Source of the DNA: Cytophagaceae bacterium
GTDB lineage: Bacteria > Bacteroidota > Bacteroidia > Cytophagales > UBA9547
Assembly: GCA_027488865.1 (NCBI GenBank)
Contig: JAIYAU010000016.1
Span: 1-64,000, forward strand
DNA: 64,000 bases
Direction: 5' to 3'
Shown here in pieces: positions 1 to 7,076 of this stretch. The translations under genes and the position numbers were made by a program. The notes under the pieces were generated by a model, which was not told the DNA's origin, did not search any database, and worked only from the letters and a program-made list of their open reading frames with translations. Each line of letters opens with the position of its first letter. Position 1 is the first letter of the stretch.

Positions 1-240
1 ATGGACGGCCCATCTGCAGGTGCCAAATATCTTGGAATGATTGACAAAGGTCATCGCATGAATATACTCAACAAAGAGGATATCTGGTATGCCATTATAT
101 GGGATGAAAAAACTGCCTATATCAAACAAAATAATTTAGCAGTGGTTTCTAATAGAAGAACACAAGAACAGTTCAATTTATTTTCTTATATCTACGATGC
201 AATCATGCGGATATATAAAGAAATTCAAAAGTTATTTTAA
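1..240 (+). CDS. C-terminal fragment of a protein with an SH3-like domain (5' end outside window)
   Basis: The frame is open from the first base, so the visible 79 residues are probably the end of a longer protein; the first ATG coincides with the window edge and need not be the start. Residues about 1-50 resemble a bacterial SH3 (SH3b) fold (GPS near the start, a KYLG strand, a hydrophobic strand around the WY pair, KTAYI at the end). These domains usually bind peptidoglycan or target hydrolases to the wall. The last 30 residues are a predicted helix. The next gene starts two bases after the stop and also looks wall-related, so the two are probably co-transcribed. Function beyond the SH3-like fold is not determined. 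Confidence 0.6.
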   Translation: MDGPSAGAKYLGMIDKGHRMNILNKEDIWYAIIWDEKTAYIKQNNLAVVSNRRTQEQFNLFSYIYDAIMRIYKEIQKLF

Positions 241-242
241 GT

Positions 243-839
243 ATGCGGTTCCGTTTGTTATTCCCTTTAATAGCACTTTTATTGTTGTGTTTGGGAATTA
301 TACATAGTTGTTATTTTAAGGTCAACCATCTAATTAACTTCGCGTTAGTAAAAAAATTGGATGTAGACTCTACTAATCTTCCGGAAAAGAATAAAAAAAT
401 ACTTCTATATGCAGCACAATATGGAAAACAGATTTCTCCAACATATGAAAAAGCTGTTTGTACCGAATATGTAATTCAAATTGTTGAGAAACTTCAAAAA
501 TTGAACACCGACCAAAAACAAAAAATCAAAATAATAACAAATCAAAATTTACAAACTTTACTTGATGAAAATTCACCTATTATTAAAGGTGTATATCACT
601 CATTTGTTTCTACAGGAATTGGATATCCTATTGATCAAATAGAGCAGGTAAAAGCCGGTGATTTTGTACAATTTTGGAATAACTTGAATGGCAAAGTTCA
701 GGGCCATTGTGGAATCGTAAGGGCAGTGGATGCCAAAAAAGGTTTGTTGAGTTTATATTCTTCTTCACCCAAAACCAATGGACATGGAATTCAGTTATAT
801 TTATTGCCTAAGTATGTATATTTTACAAGATTAAAATAG
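243..839 (+). CDS. Exported NlpC/P60- or CHAP-like cysteine hydrolase (putative)
   Basis: 198 residues. The N-terminus is a hydrophobic signal or anchor (about residues 4-22) ending in HSC, which could be a lipoprotein box. A cysteine in the VCTEYV context (C73) is followed by GDFVQFW and then GHCGIV (H155), the spacing and surroundings of the Cys/His pair in NlpC/P60 and CHAP amidases or peptidases that cut peptidoglycan peptides. The position just upstream, an SH3-like protein two bases away, fits a wall-hydrolase pair. The third polar catalytic residue is not obvious, so activity is inferred. Three bases separate it from the AlkB-like gene. Confidence 0.6.
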   Translation: MRFRLLFPLIALLLLCLGIIHSCYFKVNHLINFALVKKLDVDSTNLPEKNKKILLYAAQYGKQISPTYEKAVCTEYVIQIVEKLQKLNTDQKQKIKIITNQNLQTLLDENSPIIKGVYHSFVSTGIGYPIDQIEQVKAGDFVQFWNNLNGKVQGHCGIVRAVDAKKGLLSLYSSSPKTNGHGIQLYLLPKYVYFTRLK

Positions 840-842
840 GTA

Positions 843-1445
843 ATGCAACTATTCCCCGTCAATCAGCCACACAATATTTTGCCCTTTGATGGCGTTGTAA
901 TTGACTATGGCACCATCATACCTCCTGCCCTTTCTAAAAAATATTTTACAAATCTATTCAACGAAATCCCTTGGACAAACGATGAAGCCGTTATTTATGG
1001 CAAACATTATATTACTAAACGAAAAGTAGCTTGGTATGGAGACGCTCCTTTTAGTTACTCCTACTCAGGCAATACTAGAAAAGCCTTGAAATGGACAAAC
1101 GATTTAATAGAAATCAAACAATTAATAGAAAATACTTGTAAAACTTCCTTCAACTCTTGTTTGTTAAATTTGTATCATAACGGTCAAGAGGGTATGGCTT
1201 GGCATAGTGATGACGAAAAAACATTACTTAAAAATGGTGCAATTGCATCGTTTAGCCTTGGTGCGACTAGAAAATTCATGTTCAAACATAAAACAACTAA
1301 GGAAACGATAGGTACGATTCTTACGAATGGTAGCTTATTGTTGATGATGGGTAGTACACAATCCAACTGGTTGCACAGTTTGCCCAAAACCACCAAAGTA
1401 ACGTCTCCTAGGATAAATTTAACCTTTAGAACAATTGTTGAATAA
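843..1445 (+). CDS. alkB: AlkB-family 2-oxoglutarate/Fe(II) dioxygenase (nucleic-acid dealkylation)
   Basis: 200 residues, matching the ALKBH2/3-like branch in length and motifs. AlkB proteins remove alkyl lesions such as 1-methyladenine and 3-methylcytosine oxidatively, using Fe(II) and 2-oxoglutarate. The iron triad is visible: H121-x-D123 in WHSDDE and H178 in NWLHSLP. The 2-oxoglutarate-binding arginines are R190 and R196 in PRINLTFR, and the nucleotide-recognition-lid stretch lies around residues 55-80. The stop overlaps the start of the next gene in TAATG, so translation is probably coupled. Symbol assigned by family; orthology to E. coli alkB itself is not implied. Confidence 0.9.
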   Translation: MQLFPVNQPHNILPFDGVVIDYGTIIPPALSKKYFTNLFNEIPWTNDEAVIYGKHYITKRKVAWYGDAPFSYSYSGNTRKALKWTNDLIEIKQLIENTCKTSFNSCLLNLYHNGQEGMAWHSDDEKTLLKNGAIASFSLGATRKFMFKHKTTKETIGTILTNGSLLLMMGSTQSNWLHSLPKTTKVTSPRINLTFRTIVE

Positions 1446-1657
1446 TGTCGAATCAAAAAAATAATCCATTACATGGTATTACCCTTGAAGCTATTCTGAT
1501 ATTCTTGGAAAATAAATATGGCTGGGAAGAACTTGGTAATAAAATCAATATCAATTGTTTCAAATCTGATCCTAGTATAAAATCAAGTCTAAAATTTTTA
1601 AGAAGAACAGAATGGGCCAGAAAAAAAGTAGAAGAACTATATATTGATAGTATCTAA
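1445..1657 (+). CDS. DUF2132 (VF530) family DNA-binding-like small protein
   Basis: 70 residues with the family signature: [12 protein letters not shown] at the N-terminus, YGWEELG in the middle, [20 protein letters not shown] towards the C-terminus and a final EELY. Members of this VF530-type family are short helical proteins of unknown role; the fold has been described as DNA-binding-like. It shares a base with the AlkB-like stop codon (TAATG), which points to co-expression with a DNA/RNA repair enzyme. That link is context only. Full length for the family. Confidence 0.85.
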   Translation: MSNQKNNPLHGITLEAILIFLENKYGWEELGNKININCFKSDPSIKSSLKFLRRTEWARKKVEELYIDSI

Positions 1658-1663
1658 AAATAA

Positions 1664-1763
1664 AAAAGGCAAACCGAATATCGCACCGCTACAACCAGAT
1701 ACCCTTGCTTCCTTCCAGACCTGGGGGAGTTCTCTAGGAGCTGGTCGTACCAGTTTGCCGATA
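1664..1763 (-). ncRNA. ffs: Small signal recognition particle RNA (4.5S-type)
   Basis: Read on the minus strand, this contains the near-invariant SRP domain IV core CAGGTCTGGAAGGAAGCA (about 1705-1722), which binds Ffh. The ends form a closing helix: GGCAAAC (1759-1753) pairs with GTTTGCC (1674-1668). A run of T follows the 3' arm (1667-1660) and would terminate transcription. Size about 100 nt, the short bacterial type without an Alu domain. It works with Ffh and FtsY (ftsY is at 56507) to target nascent membrane proteins. Exact ends are inferred from the helix and promoter position. Confidence 0.93.
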
Positions 1764-1794
1764 CAAAGGTAAAAAGTTTTTTATATTTTACAAA
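1764..1794 (-). promoter_or_regulatory. Bacteroidota promoter for the SRP RNA
   Basis: On the minus strand the -33 element TTTG (1794-1791) and the -7 element TACCTTTG (1771-1764) are separated by 19 bases, the canonical Bacteroidota arrangement. The RNA's closing helix starts five bases after the box, which calibrates the transcription start in this genome to about 4-5 bases downstream of the final G. Confidence 0.8.
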
Positions 1795-1802
1795 AATTAT
1801 TA

Positions 1803-1831
1803 TTGCAAATAAAAATAATTTAGTACCTTTG
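1803..1831 (+). promoter_or_regulatory. Promoter for tRNA-Leu
   Basis: TTG at 1803-1805, an 18-base spacer and TACCTTTG at 1824-1831, ten bases ahead of the mature tRNA. It is back-to-back with the SRP RNA promoter: only about 9 bases separate the two -33 elements. Confidence 0.75.
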
Positions 1832-1841
1832 CACTCCCTTA

Positions 1842-1923
1842 GCGGATGTGGCGAAATTGGTAGACGCACTAGACTTAGGATCTAGCGCTGCGAGGCATGG
1901 GGGTTCGAGTCCCTCCATCCGCA
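1842..1923 (+). tRNA. tRNA-Leu (anticodon UAG)
   Basis: 82 nt with a 7-bp acceptor stem GCGGATG/CATCCGC and discriminator A at 1923. The anticodon arm is CTAGA-loop-TCTAG with loop CTTAGGA (anticodon TAG, reading CUN codons). The long variable arm expected of a class II tRNA-Leu and the T-loop GGTTCGAGTCC are present. The CCA end is not encoded. Confidence 0.96.
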
Positions 1924-1924
1924 C

Positions 1925-1959
1925 AAAAGGCTGAATTTTTACAAATTCGGCCTTTTTTT
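1925..1959 (+). terminator. Rho-independent terminator of tRNA-Leu
   Basis: AAAAGGCTGAATTT (1925-1938) pairs with AAATTCGGCCTTTT (1943-1956) apart from a T-G wobble, followed by a run of T. Confidence 0.85.
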
Positions 1960-2321
1960 ATGTCCTATAATTACAACAGCAAGTTATTTAACCCGTACTT
2001 TTAAATTAATATATCTTTTAACATTTTTAAATTATCGTTCTAAAAGCCAAAATAATACTTAGAACTATTATTTTATACTTTATAAAAATTTGATCATATT
2101 CCATATAAATGTTCTCAAAATTATTTTTAAAATAATAACCACGTTTTTGTTAGTAAGAAATGAAAATTTTAATTTTTTTGAGATATTTACATGTTATACT
2201 GTTTATTAATTGGTAATAGGATAAAAAATCTACCATTTTTGTATTTTTAAATGAACCTAAAAAATTTGAATAATACAATCTGACTATTAAAATGTAGGAA
2301 AACTAAATTCATTTTTTATTT
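1960..2321. other. AT-rich intergenic region, no gene seen
   Basis: 362 bases between the tRNA-Leu terminator and the TolC-type gene. Very AT-rich with stop codons in all frames. It presumably holds the promoter of the downstream gene, but no clear TAnnTTTG box was found. Confidence 0.6.
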
Positions 2322-3575
2322 ATGAAAGGCTTATTTTATATATTCCTGCACATTTTTTTTATTATTTCCGTCGCTGTACAGGCCCAAAGCCAAAACCTTG
2401 ATATTAAATCTGCACTTAAAACGGCACTAAACAACAACCTTGAGCTTAAAACAGAGAGTTATAAACTTGAACAAGGCAAACAAGATGCTATACAGGCCAA
2501 ATTAAGGCCTAATCCAATTTTTAACACCCAAATTTTATTTTTAAAAGAACATCATTATTATCCCAATTACCCACTTATTACTAGCCAATTCAACAGACAA
2601 GATTGGTATCAACTAACTAAAAAATATCAACTTTTTGGACAAAGAAAAAACAATATCCAATTGTCACTTGCACAATATAAAGTAATGGAGTATTCATTTG
2701 AAGAATCCAAAAGGCAATTGCTATACGCAGTAGCTACTAAATGGCTCGACGCTTGGTACGCTCAAATCCAGATGAATCTTGCCAAACAGGCGGTTGCTTC
2801 ACTTGATTCGTTAATAGAAAAAAGTAAACCAACCAATTCAGAGGATATTCCTAATGAATATTTACGTCTTTTAATTTTGGATGATGAATATGACATGGGT
2901 GAAATAAGCGCAACTCAAGTCTTAAAAAATGAAATCAATAATCTCAAATTCATCCTTCAAACAGATACAATAACGGGAATTGATACCACTGATCACATAT
3001 TAAATCTAGGAGATTTCAATACTTTAGAAGCAAGTATTAGCTATGCAAATGCCTACCGACCAGATCTTTCTTTGTCTAAACAGGCCTTAATTGCCTCTCA
3101 AAAAAATATAAAACTCCAACATTCGCTACTTTGGCCCAGTCCCGAAGCTGGCTTGGTTTTTAACCCACAAAACAAAATACCTTACCTAGGATTTTTCTTA
3201 ACTCAACCATTACCAGTTTTTGATTATAATCAAACAAAAGTAGCCAAGGCTAAAATAGAAGTTGACATTACCAACCATGAAATAAAATCCACAGAACAAA
3301 AAATTATTAATGAAGTAAAAATAGCATATTCAAACTTGGAGGTACAACAACTAAAATTAGAAAAAATGTTTAAAGCGGTTAAAAACGCTAACCTTTTGTT
3401 GAGTCAAGTAAGGATTAAATACCTAAAAAACAATACTGTATATGTAGATTTATGGGAGGCAGAAAGCACTTGGTATGAGACACAATTGATATATTTTAAA
3501 ACGGAATACGAATTAAGAAAATGCCATCTAGATTTACTCTTTGCCACAGGTAAAATATTAGCCACCTTCGAGTAA
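2322..3575 (+). CDS. TolC-family outer-membrane efflux protein
   Basis: 417 residues. A Sec signal peptide (about residues 1-21, ending in VQAQS) is followed by two similar alpha-helical halves typical of TolC/CusC channels: LDIKSALKTALNNNLEL starts the first, and the second opens with an ALIASQKNIKL-type segment and closes on a long coiled helix. TolC proteins form the outer-membrane and periplasmic exit duct for RND or ABC pumps. No membrane-fusion protein or pump gene lies next to it, so it is an orphan channel whose partner must be elsewhere. Its size matches the Bacteroidota CusC-like group; substrate unknown. Confidence 0.85.
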   Translation: MKGLFYIFLHIFFIISVAVQAQSQNLDIKSALKTALNNNLELKTESYKLEQGKQDAIQAKLRPNPIFNTQILFLKEHHYYPNYPLITSQFNRQDWYQLTKKYQLFGQRKNNIQLSLAQYKVMEYSFEESKRQLLYAVATKWLDAWYAQIQMNLAKQAVASLDSLIEKSKPTNSEDIPNEYLRLLILDDEYDMGEISATQVLKNEINNLKFILQTDTITGIDTTDHILNLGDFNTLEASISYANAYRPDLSLSKQALIASQKNIKLQHSLLWPSPEAGLVFNPQNKIPYLGFFLTQPLPVFDYNQTKVAKAKIEVDITNHEIKSTEQKIINEVKIAYSNLEVQQLKLEKMFKAVKNANLLLSQVRIKYLKNNTVYVDLWEAESTWYETQLIYFKTEYELRKCHLDLLFATGKILATFE

Positions 3576-3693
3576 CGGTTTCAGCTCTATAATTTATCAT
3601 TTAACACCCTTAAGTTTATTCATTTACTGCTAAAATAATCTATTTTAGAAGCTTAAGTATAATTCAAAAGTTTTATATTTTAGCAAATGCCAG

Positions 3694-3701
3694 TATCTTT
3701 G
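3694..3701 (+). promoter_or_regulatory. -7 promoter element of pheS
   Basis: TATCTTTG eight bases before the pheS ATG. A -33 TTG is not evident (TTTT is at the expected distance). Using the SRP RNA spacing, transcription would start about 4 bases before the ATG, giving a nearly leaderless mRNA. Confidence 0.55.
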
Positions 3702-3709
3702 CGTTTATC

Positions 3710-4735
3710 ATGTTAGAGAAAATAAAAGCATTAAGTACAGAAATTGAAAATTATTTAATTTCTTCTAAGGAGGATTTGGAAAATTACCGATTGGCCTTCA
3801 CCTCACGAAATGGTATCTTATCACAACTGTTTGAGGAGTTCAAAACTGTGGCAAATGACCAGAAAAAAGTTTTAGGAGCAGAAATTAATAAACTTAAGCA
3901 GCTTGCGGAAGGCAAATTTTTGATGCATAAGGAAATTATTGATGCTCAAGAAGAAAACAACGACACAAACAAAAAGGATCTAACCTTGCCAGTGATTCCC
4001 AATCAGCTTGGTTCACGACATCCATTGTCCCTTACTAGAAGTAGAATCATTCAAATTTTTGAAAGAATTGGATTTAATGTTTCTGAAGGGCCAGAAATAG
4101 AAGATGATTGGCATAATTTTACTGCGCTTAATTTTCCAGAAAACCACCCTGCACGAGAAATGCAAGATACTTTTTTCATCAATAAAAATCCAGATATTTT
4201 ACTTAGAACACATACCTCAACGGTGCAAGTACGACTGATGGGTCGCCAAAAACCGCCAATTAGAAGTATAATGCCAGGAAGAGTTTATAGAAATGAGGCC
4301 ATTTCTGCCAGAGCACATTGTTTGTTTCATCAAGTAGAGGGACTATATATTGATAAAGATGTTAGTTTTTCTGACCTCAAAAATACCTTGTATTATTTTG
4401 TGAAAGAAATGTTTGGTAAAGATATTGAAATAAGATTTAGACCTTCCTTTTTTCCATTTACCGAACCAAGTGCAGAAATGGACATTACTTGTCTTATTTG
4501 CAAAGGAGAAGGCTGTAATGTATGCAAACAAAGTGGCTGGGTGGAGATAGGTGGAGCTGGCATGGTAGATCCTAATGTACTCAAAGCCAATAATATAAAT
4601 CCTGAGGAATACACAGGTTTTGCATTTGGAATGGGCATAGAGCGAATGACCATGTTAAAATATCAAATTAAAGATCTTAGACTTTTTACTGAAAACGATG
4701 TGAGGTTTTTAAGGCAATTTAGTGGCGTGGTATAA
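3710..4735 (+). CDS. pheS: Phenylalanyl-tRNA synthetase alpha subunit
   Basis: 341 residues, the usual length. With PheT it charges tRNA-Phe; it carries the class II catalytic core. An N-terminal coiled coil (about 1-90) binds tRNA. Motif 2 is visible in GRVYRNEAISARAHCLFHQVEG (residues 190-211, split by function), the Phe-binding FRPSFFPFTEPSAE segment at about 243-256 and motif 3 at FGMGIERMTML (306-316). A CxxC...CxxC insert at C261, C264, C269 and C272 looks like a zinc knuckle, a feature of many bacterial PheS but missing from the E. coli enzyme. pheT is not adjacent. Confidence 0.97.
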   Translation: MLEKIKALSTEIENYLISSKEDLENYRLAFTSRNGILSQLFEEFKTVANDQKKVLGAEINKLKQLAEGKFLMHKEIIDAQEENNDTNKKDLTLPVIPNQLGSRHPLSLTRSRIIQIFERIGFNVSEGPEIEDDWHNFTALNFPENHPAREMQDTFFINKNPDILLRTHTSTVQVRLMGRQKPPIRSIMPGRVYRNEAISARAHCLFHQVEGLYIDKDVSFSDLKNTLYYFVKEMFGKDIEIRFRPSFFPFTEPSAEMDITCLICKGEGCNVCKQSGWVEIGGAGMVDPNVLKANNINPEEYTGFAFGMGIERMTMLKYQIKDLRLFTENDVRFLRQFSGVV

Positions 4736-4797
4736 TCGTGTCAGGATCCAAACGTTCATACACATTAAAAATTATTAATTCAATTTAATTTTAAAGC

Positions 4798-6864
4798 GTG
4801 CCTTACCCTTCAAATGTTCTTTTTCTGTCATTTGTAATAATACTTTTTCCATTGTTAAGTTTTTTGGTTCTTATTGAGGGCAAAAAAATCAATAACTGGG
4901 CAGGGCACATTGGTGTATTACTAACTGGAATATCTTTTGTTTGTTCCTTATTTTTAACCAACCAACAATGGAATCTACCACCATTTCAGATGCAAACTAC
5001 TTGGTTTTATGTAGGCAACAGTAGTTTTACAATTGGTATAACGCTAGATCATTTAGCACTAGTTATGTTAAGCCTTGTAACCCTGATTTCTACCTTGGTA
5101 CAATTATATTCTATTAGCTATATGCACGGAGAAAAGCATTATTTTAAATATTTTGCCTATCTCGGTATATTCACATTTTCCATGTTGGGAATCGTTACTA
5201 CCTCTAATCTCTTGGTTTTATATGGATTTTGGGAATTAGTAGGGCTTTCTTCGTATTTGTTAATTGGCTTTTGGTATCTAAACGACAAAGCTGTAAAAGC
5301 CAGCAAGAAAGCATTTATTGTAAATCGAATTGGTGATATAGGATTTTTATTAGGTATTATAATTTTATGGAATAACCTAGGGACGTTAGAATTTGAAGAA
5401 ATAATAGAAAAACTACCGAATAGTATTTCAAGTGACAATATTTGGCTTACCCTTGCTGGAATTGGATTAGTTTGTGGTTGTATAGGTAAATCCGCCCAAT
5501 TTCCTTTACATATTTGGCTACCTGATGCCATGCAAGGGCCTACTCCTGCTTCTGCATTAATCCATGCAGCCACCATGGTTGCAGCAGGTATTTATTTATT
5601 AGCTCGAGTTTTCCCGTTACTTGATGATGTTACACTCGCCATTTTGGTTGGGATAGGATCCATAACGGCATTTCTAGGGGCATTTTCTGCCAGTAGTCAG
5701 TTTGATATTAAAAAGATATTAGCCTACTCCACCATTTCGCAACTGGGTTTTATGGTAATGGCGATGGGCGTAAACGCAACCCATGCAGCCATTTTCCATT
5801 TAGTAACACATGCTTTTTTTAAGGCTGGACTTTTTCTTGCAGTCGGCGCAGTTATTCATGAGATGAGTAACTTAATAGGTAAAAGTCATGATGATCCACA
5901 AAACATTAAATTAATGGGTGGTTTATATCTTAAAATGCCCTTTACATTTATTTGTTATTTGTTATGCACACTATCAGCAATTGGGATGCCTTTCACTGCA
6001 GGATTCTTATCCAAAGATTTAATTATTAGTTATGTCTGGGCTTGGGCAGATCTTAAAAGCGCACAGTGGCAAAATCCAATCATTTACATTATACCCTTGC
6101 TGGCATTTATATCGACCTTACTCACAGCCTTTTATATGTCGAGACAGTTGGTTATGGTTTTTTTAGGTAAAAATAGATATACTGCCACCAACCCCACGCG
6201 TAATGATGTTTTTCAAGCATTACATGATCCCAATATTAAAATGCTAATCCCAATGATTATTTTGGCATTTTTTACCCCCTACATGTTATTTTCAACACAC
6301 CCATTTAGCGCAAACTTTAGCTGGATTTTACAAAAAATTCTGATCTTGCAATCTCAAGTTAGTCATATTGATATTGTATTCTTAACAGCGCTTGAGCATC
6401 ATAGACACATCTCTACCATGATTATTTGTGCTGGTTTAACTCTAATTTCAGTGGCATTCGCTTACATAAGATATGCAGTACCTAAAAGAATAATAGGAAT
6501 TACACCTAATACGATAATAAAAGGCCCTAGTCTTCTTACCCGTTTAGCACGAAACGCCTTTTATTTAGATACCTTATACCTGTTTGTGGCTATTAATTTT
6601 ACGCAGCATGTAGGTAATTTTTGTAAAAAGCTAGACAAAGGGATTGACAAATCAATAGATATATTGGCTATTACCCAGGTCGTCTTCTCACATATTATAC
6701 AATTTTTGGATAAAAAAATTGTGGATGGAACTATAAGTTTGATATCATTTTCTGTCTCAGGTATTGGCCAACTTTCTAGAAAAATATCCTCTGGACAAAT
6801 TCAGTTGTACATATTTTCCGTATTTCTTTTTATTATATTGATTATAACCATGCTATTAATTTAA
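4798..6864 (+). CDS. nuoL: NADH-quinone oxidoreductase subunit L (proton-pumping membrane subunit)
   Basis: 688 residues beginning at a GTG; about 16 hydrophobic segments. NuoL is the distal antiporter-like subunit of respiratory complex I. Diagnostic segments include YGFWELVGLSSYLLIGFW, GKSAQFPLHIWLPDAMQGPTP (helix 7 region), HAATMVAAGIYLLAR and GMPFTAGFLSKDLI with the channel lysine. The C-terminus has the LDKKIVDG lateral-helix region and a last membrane anchor ending the protein. That C-terminal helix favours NuoL over MrpA, HyfB or DabB relatives. No other nuo gene is in the window, so the complex I genes are split or this is an extra copy. Confidence 0.9.
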   Translation: MPYPSNVLFLSFVIILFPLLSFLVLIEGKKINNWAGHIGVLLTGISFVCSLFLTNQQWNLPPFQMQTTWFYVGNSSFTIGITLDHLALVMLSLVTLISTLVQLYSISYMHGEKHYFKYFAYLGIFTFSMLGIVTTSNLLVLYGFWELVGLSSYLLIGFWYLNDKAVKASKKAFIVNRIGDIGFLLGIIILWNNLGTLEFEEIIEKLPNSISSDNIWLTLAGIGLVCGCIGKSAQFPLHIWLPDAMQGPTPASALIHAATMVAAGIYLLARVFPLLDDVTLAILVGIGSITAFLGAFSASSQFDIKKILAYSTISQLGFMVMAMGVNATHAAIFHLVTHAFFKAGLFLAVGAVIHEMSNLIGKSHDDPQNIKLMGGLYLKMPFTFICYLLCTLSAIGMPFTAGFLSKDLIISYVWAWADLKSAQWQNPIIYIIPLLAFISTLLTAFYMSRQLVMVFLGKNRYTATNPTRNDVFQALHDPNIKMLIPMIILAFFTPYMLFSTHPFSANFSWILQKILILQSQVSHIDIVFLTALEHHRHISTMIICAGLTLISVAFAYIRYAVPKRIIGITPNTIIKGPSLLTRLARNAFYLDTLYLFVAINFTQHVGNFCKKLDKGIDKSIDILAITQVVFSHIIQFLDKKIVDGTISLISFSVSGIGQLSRKISSGQIQLYIFSVFLFIILIITMLLI

Positions 6865-7076
6865 AATTGCAGTAGTCCTTACCTATGTTTAGCATTCAGC
6901 TTATTCGACGAACACATTTTATTTAATCCAATAGAAGAGATAGTGCTGCAAAAATCTCATATTAATAAAATGGGTTAAAATAATCTTGTAAATATTTGAT
7001 TTGATATAGTACCTTAGTTAATTAAATAAATTTATCAAATAAGCATTTAATAATGCGAACTTTACAAAATTTAAGA

